Part shown: positions 47,662 to 56,521 of the stretch, one piece after another
Layout of the letters: the number at the start of each line of letters is the position of its first letter
How positions within the stretch are numbered: position 1 is the first letter of the stretch
NCBI RefSeq assembly: GCF_015277735.1
Contig: NZ_JADHDA010000001.1
Span: 62,001 to 126,000, forward strand
Source of the DNA: Psychrobacter sp. NG254
GTDB taxonomy: Bacteria > Pseudomonadota > Gammaproteobacteria > Pseudomonadales > Moraxellaceae
Direction of reading: 5' to 3'
DNA: 64,000 nt
The notes under the pieces: generated by a model
Seen by the model: the letters and a program-made list of their open reading frames with translations, nothing else
What the model was told of the DNA's origin: nothing
Database searches by the model: none
Program-made: the position numbers and the translations under genes

Positions 47662-48828
47662 TTAGAACAGGTTTTTTGCCCAGCGTACGACGCGTTGCCA
47701 AGTACGGCTCATAAAGCCAGACTCTTCAACGTCGCTAGTTGCCACGATAGGAACAGAGGCAACTGCTTTACCGTCGATAACGGCCATCATTTTGCCAATT
47801 TCTTGGCCTTTTTTGATGGGTGCTTCTAAGCTTTCAGGAATATCAACCACAGTGGTGATTTTATTCTTTTGCGTTTTGCTGGTTAGAATCTGTAAATTGT
47901 CACCAATAGCCAGCTCAACCTCATCCGCTTCCCCGAACCATACTGGGATTTTGCTAACGAATTGTCCAGCAGGTGCTTTGGTAACGGTAGTGAAGTGGCC
48001 AAAGCCCCAGTTCAATAATTCACGTGATTGATCAGCGCGTGCTTGCTGACTCTTGGTACCCATGATCACAGAAATTAGGCGCATACCTTCGCGATTACTA
48101 GAGGCGACCAAACAATAACCTGCCGCATCGGTATGGCCAGTTTTTAGGCCATCGACGGTTGGATCAGTAATGAGCAGGGCGTTACGGTTGCCTTGAGTAA
48201 TACCGTTATAGGTAAACTCTTTTTCTGAATAGATACTGTAGTAGTCGCCGCTATTTTTGATAATAGAGCGTGCCAGTTTGGCCAAATCCAAAGCAGAAGC
48301 CAAATGACCTTCATCAGGCATACCAGTCGCATTGACAAAATGAGAGTTCTCCATGCCAATCTTTTCTGCTTGTTCATTCATCAAGATAGCAAATGAGGCT
48401 TCGCTACCAGCGATATGCTCAGCCATCGCTTTTGACGCGTCATTACCTGATTGAATGATAATACCGCGTAACATGTCAATCACGCTGGCAGTTTTATTGA
48501 CTGGCACATACATACAAGACTGGCTGCTACTGCCACGGCACCAAGCGTTGGCACTCATCAGTACTTGCTCATCTTCTTTGAGATCACCTGATGCTAGGCG
48601 CTGCTCAATGATATAACTGGTCATCATTTTGGTTAGAGACGCTGGCGGTAGCGACTCGTTGGCGTTTTTCTGTGCCAAAATCTCACCAGTATTATAGTCC
48701 ATCAATACATAGGCGGTATTATCCATCTCAGGTGGCTGTATGGCTGCGTTTGCCATCACTGCACTCATCGAGATACTTACACCAACTACCAGCTGTACTA
48801 GCTGATTTTTTACACGCTTTACTGTCAT
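47662..48828 (-). CDS. dacC: D-alanyl-D-alanine carboxypeptidase (PBP5/6 type)
   Basis: Periplasmic enzyme that trims the terminal D-Ala from peptidoglycan pentapeptides. An N-terminal signal ends around MANAA. Catalytic motifs are SLTK (Ser64, Lys67), the SGN triad in IIIQSGNDASKA, and KTG in DGLKTGHTDAAGY. The C-terminal PBP5-type beta domain and the amphipathic tail RTWQRVVRWAKNLF anchor it to the inner membrane. At 388 aa it is typical. PBP5 (dacA) and PBP6 (dacC) cannot be distinguished by eye, so the symbol is nominal. It is convergent with the sensor kinase gene. Confidence 0.92.
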   Translation of the reverse strand: MTVKRVKNQLVQLVVGVSISMSAVMANAAIQPPEMDNTAYVLMDYNTGEILAQKNANESLPPASLTKMMTSYIIEQRLASGDLKEDEQVLMSANAWCRGSSSQSCMYVPVNKTASVIDMLRGIIIQSGNDASKAMAEHIAGSEASFAILMNEQAEKIGMENSHFVNATGMPDEGHLASALDLAKLARSIIKNSGDYYSIYSEKEFTYNGITQGNRNALLITDPTVDGLKTGHTDAAGYCLVASSNREGMRLISVIMGTKSQQARADQSRELLNWGFGHFTTVTKAPAGQFVSKIPVWFGEADEVELAIGDNLQILTSKTQKNKITTVVDIPESLEAPIKKGQEIGKMMAVIDGKAVASVPIVATSDVEESGFMSRTWQRVVRWAKNLF

Positions 48829-49486
48829 ATATCATTACACCGCATCATGGAGCCAAATGTATCTATCGCTCATACTCAGTACCAATTTTCATGCATTATT
48901 TCAATCAGCATGTCTCAAACACCACCTATCAGGTGATATCGAAATGAAAATAAGAAGGGCGGTACGATAGACATAAAATTAACGCCTTATCTTAGCAAAA
49001 TGCCAACCGATGGGGAATCGATAAATGCAAAAATAAGGCAGGATAAAAAAGAAAAGTGACGATCTATCAAGTGTTTGCTCTCATCTAAATATATGGGCTC
49101 TGATAAGAACGAATACTATACACACAAAAAAGCCTGCTGTAATGTTCGTCAATGACCAACAGAATTACAGCAAGCTTTTCTCTTACATCTATCAAAATAA
49201 CGAGCGCCTCTCATTATTATGATTGACACTTATTCAACCGCTCTAGCCAATACGATTGTTTGTTTATTATCATTGATTTGGATAACCTGTATCCGGCTAA
49301 AGATTCCGACAAATGCGCTTATGGATCATACTCTTGCGACTACAGTCATGGCGTTGACCAAACAATCAACCAAGAAAATAGAGCACAAGTTAGAGATAGT
49401 AGTAAAAAATAGAGCTAAAAAATTTTAAGGAGCGAAACCAAAAATTTAGAGGTCACTCAGAACTTATTACTATTCAGAAAAGGTTA
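48829..49486. other. Long intergenic region between dacC and the exported protein gene
   Basis: 658 bases. A 69-codon frame at 49219-49428 has no ribosome site or recognised motif and is not called. The notable content is a long hairpin at 49126-49177. The dacC promoter should lie at the left end. Confidence 0.45.
49126..49177. terminator. Long hairpin, probable terminator
   Basis: An A run and AGCcTGCTGTAAT pair with ATTACAGCAaGCT and a T run. The apex also pairs (GTC/GAC around CAAT), giving a stem of nearly 25 bp with small bulges. It lies about 310 bp downstream of the minus-strand exported-protein gene, so either that transcript has a long 3' end or the hairpin closes an unrecognised small RNA. 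Confidence 0.6.
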
Positions 49487-49921
49487 TTAGTAATCAGCGT
49501 TCGCCAAGTCTTCACACAGTGCCTTATTGTCTTGCTTTGAAAAGCCCATGGTCCAGCTACGAATACCTTGTAGTATCTGGCGGTAGTCTTGCTGTGTAGA
49601 CAGGTATTGAATAGCCGCTTTAGGGTCTTCCAAAGAAGGCATTAACTCATGCAATTGTACCGTGTACGACTTATAAAACCGCTGTTTTTGCTTACCATTA
49701 AGCATCGGTGGGCATATCTCTGATAGTACCTGCATGACGGCAATTTCATGTTTGGTAATATTGATACCAGACATATCCAGCGGAATAGTGGTCGCAGGAT
49801 TATTTGCAGCATGAGATGCTTGAGCCAACATGGCAACAGACGTTATCAGTCCTGCAATCCCAATTTTTGAGGCAGTATTTGCTATCACAGAAGCTATAGA
49901 TAATATCGATTGATTCTTCAT
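49487..49921 (-). CDS. Small exported protein of unknown function
   Basis: 144 aa with a signal peptide (hydrophobic IGIAGLITSVAMLAQ, cleavage likely after QASHAA). The mature part has two cysteines, in SEICPPMLNG and KALCEDLANADY, which could form a disulphide. In between is TQQDYRQILQGIRSWTMGFS. No catalytic motif is visible. It resembles the MCR_0457-type small proteins I associate with Moraxella, Acinetobacter and Psychrobacter, though this is from memory. It is monocistronic, minus strand, divergent from surE. Confidence 0.7.
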   Translation of the reverse strand: MKNQSILSIASVIANTASKIGIAGLITSVAMLAQASHAANNPATTIPLDMSGINITKHEIAVMQVLSEICPPMLNGKQKQRFYKSYTVQLHELMPSLEDPKAAIQYLSTQQDYRQILQGIRSWTMGFSKQDNKALCEDLANADY

Positions 49922-50188
49922 TCAGGATGACACTCGCTTATCATTATTTGATGGTCATATGTTAATGGGTAAAAAAACAAAAGTCACATAAAATATTGAT
50001 TTATGTGTAGATATCTTGTGAGCCAAGGGTATTTTTTAGAAACATATCAGTAGCATATACCAAGGAAGTTACGCCAATATAAGCACATCGGTTTGTATTG
50101 TGCTTCGCGGTTGCTTATTGTAATCTGATGCCCTAGCATCAGCACCATAACAACAAAATGTTCATCTGATATAACATATTGAGCCAAC

Positions 50189-51058
50189 ATGAAATTCTTA
50201 ATTAGCAATGACGATGGTGTGTATGCACCAGGGTTGATGGCATTGTCGCAGGCGCTATCTGCCATCGGAGAGGTTGTGGTCGTGGCCCCAAATGATGAGC
50301 AAAGTGGCTATGCCAGTGCGTTAAGTGTCGCCAGGCCCTTGCACACCCATCGATTGCCTTCTGGTTTTATAGCGGTGAATGGCTCGCCAGCAGATTGTGT
50401 GCATTTGGCGCTGCATGAGCTGTACCGTGACACGCACTTTGATTGTGTGATTACTGGTATCAACTCAGGGGCTAATTTGGGTCAGGATGTGATGTTTTCG
50501 GGTACTTTTGGTGCGGCATTGACCGCACAGCTCTTTGGCATACCTGCCATTGCCACCTCGTTAGTTGGTGGCGGTGTCAAAAGCGGTGGGCAGGAGTCAG
50601 CGAGTGATTATCAAATAGCGGCAAATGAGATCATTAAACTATTGAGCAATACGCCAATATTGAATATTCTCAAAAATTTGCCCTATCATGTATTAAACGT
50701 TAATATTCCTGATGTAAACAGTAGCAGTGATATTAAGGGTCAAAAAATCACCTCATTGGGGCATAAGCAGATCGCACAGCCTGTCCGTCATATGATTGAC
50801 CCTCGCGGACGCGATGCGTACTGGCTGTCTCTGCGTAAAGGCAAAAGTGACGCTCCACTATACAAGCTAGCTAACGAGTCTGGAGCACATGAAGTGTCTG
50901 TAGCAAATAAAGGAATGCTCGAACATGAATGTTTGTCATCAGCGCAAGAGATGACGGATGATCAGGCAGTGGCTTTGGGCTATATCAGTCTCTCCCCAGT
51001 GCGACTGCATCATACCCCAGCCGGCGCACTGGCCAAGCTCTCAGAGCTAGAGTGGTAG
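50189..51058 (+). CDS. surE: 5'/3'-nucleotidase SurE
   Basis: Metal-dependent phosphatase acting on nucleoside monophosphates, linked to stress survival. The metal-binding ISNDDGVYAPG (Asp8, Asp9) is at the very N-terminus. Ser and Asn ligands lie in VVAPNDEQSGYASALSVARP and GINSGANLGQDVMFSGTFGAA. GSPADCVHLAL and LNVNIPD are further family motifs. At 289 aa it is somewhat longer than the usual 250. In many gammaproteobacteria surE precedes pcm and nlpD; here nlpD follows after about 215 bp and pcm is missing. Confidence 0.94.
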   Translation: MKFLISNDDGVYAPGLMALSQALSAIGEVVVVAPNDEQSGYASALSVARPLHTHRLPSGFIAVNGSPADCVHLALHELYRDTHFDCVITGINSGANLGQDVMFSGTFGAALTAQLFGIPAIATSLVGGGVKSGGQESASDYQIAANEIIKLLSNTPILNILKNLPYHVLNVNIPDVNSSSDIKGQKITSLGHKQIAQPVRHMIDPRGRDAYWLSLRKGKSDAPLYKLANESGAHEVSVANKGMLEHECLSSAQEMTDDQAVALGYISLSPVRLHHTPAGALAKLSELEW

Positions 51059-51275
51059 GCTCAGCATGAGACAATCAACAAAAATATGAACGATGCCAAT
51101 GAAAAATACGGTTTTTACTGTATGATTTATCAATCAGCTCGACCAGACTGTAAAGCATCATGAGGATATCGCGCATTGAATATGTCAAAAAGCTTTTAAA
51201 TGAGCATTGATTGAATGGAAGAAACATCTTAGTAATACCACAATAGATAAGCGACACAAAGAATAGGAACCTTGT

Positions 51276-52064
51276 ATGAAAAACATCATGACTGGATCAC
51301 GTTTTGCAAAAGCGGCGTTGATCGGCACTATGGCAGTGGCGACGTTGACAGTGGTTGGCTGTGCAACCAAACCAACTTATCAATCGGCCAACCAAGCAGG
51401 TCCTAAAATCATCACCAACGCGCAAGGCGTTCCTAACTACCACCGTGTTCAGCGCGGCGATACGGTCAGTCAGATTGCGGCACGTTATCGTCTTAACTAT
51501 CGCCAAATCGGTGCGATGAATGGCCTAGACAGCAAGTATACGATCTATAGTGGTCAATGGCTCAAACTGTGGCAGGGCAACGCTGCACCAGCCTCGAATA
51601 ACAACAGCTACAGTGCACCAGCACAGTCGCAAACGACTTATACACCGCCTGTGACACAGACGCCACCGCCAGTATATGAAGTGACGGCCAATGCCACCTC
51701 AGGTTATGAGTATCCTAGTAGCAACCAAGTGACTCGTAACTTCGATGCCGCTGCTGGCAATATGGGCATATGGTTTGCTGGGAACATGGGTGACCCAGTA
51801 CTGGCCAGCCAATCAGGAACGGTGCTTTATTCAGGCAATGGCCTCACAGAATACGGCAATTTAATCATGATTCGCCACAGTGATAACTACATCACGGCTT
51901 ACGCGCATAACAGTCAGCTACTGGTCAAAGAGGGCGACGCGGTACAGCGTGGCCAGCGTATTGCCAATATGGGCAGCAGCGGCCAGACCAATCAAGTAGG
52001 CCTAGAGTTTCAAGTTCGCTTAAATGGCAATCCGATTGACCCACGTGCCGTACTTGGGCGTTAA
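51276..52064 (+). CDS. nlpD: NlpD-like LysM/LytM lipoprotein (amidase activator)
   Basis: Outer-membrane lipoprotein expected to activate a peptidoglycan amidase at the division site. The lipobox is VVGC (Cys about residue 29). A LysM domain follows at about 55-100 (HRVQRGDTVSQIAARYRLNY), then a Pro/Thr/Gln-rich linker and a C-terminal LytM (M23) domain with YGNLIMIRHSDNYITAYAHN. The zinc-binding residues are mostly replaced (NMGIWFAG where peptidases have HxGxD, and GLEFQVR where they have HxH), so it should be inactive as a peptidase, as in NlpD. AGGAA precedes the ATG. rpoS does not follow it here. Confidence 0.87.
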   Translation: MKNIMTGSRFAKAALIGTMAVATLTVVGCATKPTYQSANQAGPKIITNAQGVPNYHRVQRGDTVSQIAARYRLNYRQIGAMNGLDSKYTIYSGQWLKLWQGNAAPASNNNSYSAPAQSQTTYTPPVTQTPPPVYEVTANATSGYEYPSSNQVTRNFDAAAGNMGIWFAGNMGDPVLASQSGTVLYSGNGLTEYGNLIMIRHSDNYITAYAHNSQLLVKEGDAVQRGQRIANMGSSGQTNQVGLEFQVRLNGNPIDPRAVLGR

Positions 52065-52133
52065 TGTTGAGGTAGGGTCGCTGATGGCTTGGCGACCTTG
52101 AGCCATTTTATTTACTCATGTTTGAGACTTTTT

Positions 52134-53432
52134 ATGAAATTTAAAAAACAATACCTCACCTTTATGCCAGCATTAGTCATGGTTGGGTGTACAAGCCAGC
52201 AGGCGATGCAGACTAAGCCTGTCCGTCAAGGCAGCGTCGAGATTACTCAGACCCAAACCATTCAGGTCAAACCAACGCCAGCGCCGGTTGTAAAGCCGCA
52301 ACCAGCACCCAAGCCAAGCTATAACAGTTTTTCTGATTGGAAGTCCGACTTTTCTATGCGTGCGATCTCATCAGGTTATGATGCTCAAATCATTCGCCGA
52401 TTGCTTGATTCAGCCTATCTGAATCAGCAGGTTATCTCGCTAGATTCAGGGCAGCCTGAGTTTTCTAAGATGCCATGGGAATATGTTGATTCTGCTGTAT
52501 CGAGTGGGAGAGTGAGCACAGGTAAGCGTAAGTTTGCAGAGCAGCGTGCATTTTTGTCTCAGCTAGAATCGCAATATGGCGTCGATGCAGAAACCATTGC
52601 AGCTATTTGGGGCATGGAGTCATCATATGGTGCGGTAACGGGCAATAGTGATCTGCCAAGTTCGCTTGCCAGTCTCGCCTATGATGGTCGTCGGCAAGAA
52701 TTCGCTGAAGCTCAGTTATTGGCACTTGCAACCCTGCTACAACGCGGTGATGTCTCATGGTCACAGCTTGAGGGCTCTTGGGCAGGCGGTATGGGAGAGA
52801 CACAGTTTATCCCTGAGACATGGCTCAAACAAGGCGTTGATGGTGATGGTAATGGACATCGTAACCCTTGGGCAACAGGTGATGCACTCGCCTCTACAGC
52901 CAACTACCTGAGTAACTCAGGGTGGGTTCGTGGTCTTGCGCCTTTTTATGAGGCAACCGTACCTGCCTCGTTTGACTATTCGACAGTCGGTAGTAAGCAG
53001 CCAGCGGCTAGATGGGCCGCGATGGGCGTTGATACCATAGACGATGTGTACCTAGATGCTAATACGCAAATGGAGCTATGGCTGCCAGCTGGTAAAGACG
53101 GTCCGGTACTACTGCTCAGTCCAAACTTTGATGTCATCAAGGTTTATAACAATTCATCGAGCTATGCATTAGGGGTGAGTCTGCTGGGCAAGACCATTGA
53201 TGGACAAAGTGGCCTCAGAAAGTCATGGCCTCGTTATGAGCGTCCATTATCGACCACCCAAGTCGCCACTTTGCAACGTCGTTTGACCAGTATGGGTTAT
53301 GATACCAAAGGCGCTGATGGCATCGTCGGTACCAATACTCGCATGGCATTTCAACGCTGGCAGGGAGACAATAATCAGACGCCAGATGGCTTTATCACTC
53401 AAAGCAGTGCCTCTTCATTGGCCTCATGGTGA
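52134..53432 (+). CDS. mltB: Lytic murein transglycosylase B with peptidoglycan-binding domain
   Basis: Lipoprotein (LVMVGC, Cys near residue 20) that cleaves peptidoglycan to 1,6-anhydro ends. The GH103/MltB catalytic glutamate is Glu162 in IWGMESSYG. SWAGGMGETQFIPETWLKQG and DGDGNGHRNPW are diagnostic segments. A C-terminal peptidoglycan-binding domain at about 375-430 (VATLQRRLTSMGYDTKGADG) makes it like the longer Pseudomonas SltB/MltB2 type. The frame extends to a TTG at 52089; the ATG at 52134 gives a proper signal peptide (432 aa). It may be co-transcribed with nlpD (70-bp gap). Confidence 0.9.
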   Translation: MKFKKQYLTFMPALVMVGCTSQQAMQTKPVRQGSVEITQTQTIQVKPTPAPVVKPQPAPKPSYNSFSDWKSDFSMRAISSGYDAQIIRRLLDSAYLNQQVISLDSGQPEFSKMPWEYVDSAVSSGRVSTGKRKFAEQRAFLSQLESQYGVDAETIAAIWGMESSYGAVTGNSDLPSSLASLAYDGRRQEFAEAQLLALATLLQRGDVSWSQLEGSWAGGMGETQFIPETWLKQGVDGDGNGHRNPWATGDALASTANYLSNSGWVRGLAPFYEATVPASFDYSTVGSKQPAARWAAMGVDTIDDVYLDANTQMELWLPAGKDGPVLLLSPNFDVIKVYNNSSSYALGVSLLGKTIDGQSGLRKSWPRYERPLSTTQVATLQRRLTSMGYDTKGADGIVGTNTRMAFQRWQGDNNQTPDGFITQSSASSLASW

Positions 53433-53515
53433 GAGAAGCTGTTGCTGTTAATACGTGATGTAAGCGCCGCTATTTTTGACCGCTGATGTTTCATGATTAC
53501 GTTACTTTGTTCTAC

Positions 53516-53544
53516 AAAAAGCACCTTGCCAAGGTGCTTTTTTT
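53516..53544 (+). terminator. Terminator after mltB
   Basis: AAAAA, GCACCTTG (53521-53528), CAAGGTGC (53530-53537), then seven T. It is a compact rho-independent hairpin about 85 bases after the stop. Confidence 0.88.
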
Positions 53545-53682
53545 GCCTCAGTCTATGGGTGGTTTTGCTGTTATCTATCGAGACGATGAGTAGGGAGCAC
53601 TCAAGCTGAATCTACTGCACTTTTGTTAAAACTTATCAGGACAAGGTTCGTACAAGAAAATTACGACTGTGAGTGCTAGACT

Positions 53683-53858
53683 CTAGGGCGTGTCCTCAAT
53701 TCAATCGATAGTTATCTAAATGGGTTAAAAATGGCTAAATCTTGCCAAACGGCGTCGAATAGCTGACTAATATCTCGATATTATCTGCGCTATTTTTCTT
53801 GTTTGACTGCAATTTATCTCATTTTTATCATCATTTTTAAAATGAGGACACGCCCTAG
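53683..53858. mobile_element. MITE-like element with terminal inverted repeats
   Basis: CTAGGGCGTGTCCTCA (53683-53698) and its exact reverse complement TGAGGACACGCCCTAG (53843-53858) bound a 176-bp segment without a coding frame. One further outer base on each side (T/A) also pairs. The outermost CTAG may be a 4-bp target duplication, as in some IS5-family elements; the element proper would then be 53687-53854 (168 bp). There is no transposase inside or in the window, so movement would need one in trans. It lies just upstream of moeA. Confidence 0.82.
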
Positions 53859-53945
53859 AAAATGGATTTTTTAAACCACGTTTTTTAACAGCAGTTTTTA
53901 GATGATAGTTTTCGAATAACAGTTTTCAAATAATAAATAAATAGA

Positions 53946-55262
53946 ATGACCCAAAGAGTGTGCGATATGATTACCATGGAAGAACTGCAAGCGGCGATAA
54001 AGCAGCGTATAAATAACTATAACGATACCGACTTTCCACTACAAAACAGAGCGCTACTCACTTGTGATTTATTAGGCAGTCGCAACCATATCTTGGCGCA
54101 AAACATCACCTCGACATTTGATGTGCCCAGGCAGAATCTATCTGCGATGGATGGCTATGCGATTGCTAAAGGTAGCGAGCTATCAATAGACAGCGCTATC
54201 GACATTATTGGAGAGTCTCAAGCTGGCTGCGCTTATACAGGTGAACTGGTAGCAGGGCAAGGTGTCCGTATTTTTACCGGTGCGGTAGTGCCAGACGGTT
54301 GTAATACGGTTATCATGCAAGAAAACACCAATTTTTCAGATATCAAGGCCACTGTAGACAAGTCGCGGCCTTATGCTATAACGCTATCGCAAGCGGCTCA
54401 GGTTGATAAACATATCCGTAAACAGGGCGAAGAAATTGAGTCTGGCGAAGCCGTTCTAAAGATAGGCAAGCGTATTAACCCTGCCGATATTAGCTTACTG
54501 GCAAATCTAGGTATTAGCCAAATCCATATATTTGAGCCGCTGACGGTAGGCGTTCTAGCAACTGGCGATGAGCTTGTGGCGATTGGCAATGAGCTGACCA
54601 GCTTAGCGCAAATATATAACTCCAATACCCCAACGCTCAAAAGCCTCTTATCAGACTTACCTATTGTTATTCGTGATTATGGCATTGTTCCTGATAACTT
54701 AGAGCAGACGACTGCTGCTGTCCATGATGCCATGCAAGACTGCGATGTCATTATCTCCACAGCGGGCGTATCTGTTGGTGATTATGACTTTTTGACCACT
54801 GTGATTGAGCAGTTAGGTCAAATCAATCACTATAAAGTAGCGATGAAGCCAGGCAAGCCTTTTGTGTTTGGTGAATTGAACAAAAATCTCGATAAGCCAG
54901 TGCTGTACTTTGGTCTACCGGGTAATCCATTATCCACAGTCGTTGGCGCGCTACAGTTTGTGATACCAGCATTGTGGCAGATGTCAGGCGCGGACCCGTT
55001 AGAGCAGCCTATGCAGCTGAGTATCCAAGCCACGCTCACCAATGACATCAGAAAGTCAGCAGGTCGTAAAGACTTCCAGCGTGGTGTGTTGTCACAGAAT
55101 GAAGTAGGTAGTTATGAAGTCGAGAGCTTCACCAGTCAGCAATCTCATAGAATAAAGCAGCTTAGCCGTGCCAATTGTTTTATCGTATTGGATAAGGACA
55201 GCGGCAATGTCTCTGCAAATAGTACGGTTACGGTACAGCCTTTTTCTTGGTTATATAATTAA
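53946..55262 (+). CDS. moeA: Molybdopterin molybdenumtransferase MoeA
   Basis: Inserts molybdenum into adenylated molybdopterin. Family features are SAMDGYAIAKG, RIFTGAVVPDGCNTVIMQEN, the linked GVLATGDEL in the central MoCF-biosynth domain, STAGVSVGDYDFL and GLPGNPLSTVVG. It has 438 aa with a typical C-terminal beta domain. The start at 53946 is uncertain; ATGs at 53967 and 53976 are in frame and AAAGAG lies before 53967. It is first in the Moco operon and directly downstream of the MITE-like element. Confidence 0.93.
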   Translation: MTQRVCDMITMEELQAAIKQRINNYNDTDFPLQNRALLTCDLLGSRNHILAQNITSTFDVPRQNLSAMDGYAIAKGSELSIDSAIDIIGESQAGCAYTGELVAGQGVRIFTGAVVPDGCNTVIMQENTNFSDIKATVDKSRPYAITLSQAAQVDKHIRKQGEEIESGEAVLKIGKRINPADISLLANLGISQIHIFEPLTVGVLATGDELVAIGNELTSLAQIYNSNTPTLKSLLSDLPIVIRDYGIVPDNLEQTTAAVHDAMQDCDVIISTAGVSVGDYDFLTTVIEQLGQINHYKVAMKPGKPFVFGELNKNLDKPVLYFGLPGNPLSTVVGALQFVIPALWQMSGADPLEQPMQLSIQATLTNDIRKSAGRKDFQRGVLSQNEVGSYEVESFTSQQSHRIKQLSRANCFIVLDKDSGNVSANSTVTVQPFSWLYN

Positions 55263-55389
55263 TTCTCCATGTGTTAACTTACTATAAGGTGAGTATCAAA
55301 CAACCGATAATGACTTCTAAAATGGTATGTTAAACGCAAATAATAAAGTAATGCTTATAGATAGTAAGCAATACTGACGGTAGTAAAAT

Positions 55390-56424
55390 ATGAGTGATAA
55401 TAACGGCAACATAGGCAGTGCTCAACAGTACTCGCCACTGGAAAACTATGAACCCCTGACGGATGGATTTTCACGTCGTCTGACTTATTTGCGTCTATCT
55501 ATCACTGATTTTTGTAATTTTAGCTGTGAATACTGTTTACCAAATGGCTATCAAGGTAAACGCCCTGATGACGAATTGAGTGTGCCTGAGATTGCCACAT
55601 TGATACGCGGCTTTGCCCAAGTAGGGACTAAAAAAGTCAGGATTACTGGTGGTGAGCCTTCTATCCGCCGCGATGTTGTTGAGATTATAAAAACGATTAA
55701 ACAAACTGATGGCATCGAGACAGTGGCGATGACTAGTAATGGTTATAAGCTCGGCAAGCATTTAGCCAGTTGGCAAGCCGCAGGATTGGATCAGCTTAAT
55801 ATCAGTATGGATAGCTTTGATGCCGCGACCTTTCATAAGATGACGGGCTTTAATAGTTTGCCGCAGCTGCTCATCGATATGGATACGCTATTAGAAACGA
55901 CAGATATTAAACTCAAAATAAACGGTGTTTTGATGGCAGAGACGGCCTTTGAAAACCTCATGGATGCCATCGATTATGTAAAAGACAGAAAAGTCACGTA
56001 TCGTTTTATCGAGTTTATGCAAACCAGTGACAATAGCGATCTGTTTTTTGCCCAGCATGCGCAGTCTGATATCATCACTGACTATCTATTGGATCACGGC
56101 TGGCAACCACATGAGCGTGGGAGTAGCGATGGCCCAGCGGTAGAGTACAGTCATCCTGAACATGTAGGCCGTATCGGTATGATCGCGCCTTATGCCGCGC
56201 ATTTCTGTGATACCTGTAACCGCTTGCGAGTCAGCAGTCAGGGTAAAGTGCATTTATGTCTGTTCGATCAAGGCAATTATGATATTCGTCCGCATCTGCA
56301 GCAAAACAATGTGCAAGGACTGGTAAATACTTTACATGACTTTATGCCGATCAAGCCTGAGCACCATCATCTGCACGACTCTAACAGTGGCATCATGCAC
56401 AATCTATCAATCATTGGTGGTTAA
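55390..56424 (+). CDS. moaA: GTP 3',8-cyclase MoaA
   Basis: Radical SAM enzyme that converts GTP to 3',8-cH2GTP, the first step of Moco synthesis. The N-terminal cluster motif C-x3-C-x2-C is in ITDFCNFSCEYCLPNG. RITGGEPSIRRDVVEI and MTSNGYKL follow. The second cluster's cysteines are in FCDTCNRLRVSSQGKVHLCL, and the catalytic C-terminal Gly-Gly tail is present (SIIGG). At 344 aa it is typical. It works with MoaC, encoded four genes downstream. Confidence 0.95.
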   Translation: MSDNNGNIGSAQQYSPLENYEPLTDGFSRRLTYLRLSITDFCNFSCEYCLPNGYQGKRPDDELSVPEIATLIRGFAQVGTKKVRITGGEPSIRRDVVEIIKTIKQTDGIETVAMTSNGYKLGKHLASWQAAGLDQLNISMDSFDAATFHKMTGFNSLPQLLIDMDTLLETTDIKLKINGVLMAETAFENLMDAIDYVKDRKVTYRFIEFMQTSDNSDLFFAQHAQSDIITDYLLDHGWQPHERGSSDGPAVEYSHPEHVGRIGMIAPYAAHFCDTCNRLRVSSQGKVHLCLFDQGNYDIRPHLQQNNVQGLVNTLHDFMPIKPEHHHLHDSNSGIMHNLSIIGG

Positions 56425-56521
56425 GGTGTTAACCATTAAGCATGACACACGACATTGAAGAGCTAAAGTGCCAACGACATTTTTAAACATACTATAAAAT
56501 TATATGTATAAAGGACTTTTT

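Larger units (their letters stand above)
53433..53945. other. mltB-moeA intergenic region containing a MITE-like element
   Basis: 513 bases with no gene. They contain the mltB terminator (53516-53544) and the terminal-inverted-repeat element at 53683-53858. The final 85 bases before moeA are AT-rich and would have to hold its promoter unless the element supplies one. Confidence 0.6.

Noticed and set aside
49219..49428. 69-codon plus-strand frame in the dacC intergenic region
   Set aside because: No ribosome site, no recognisable motif; a short hydrophobic segment in AT-rich DNA is expected by chance.
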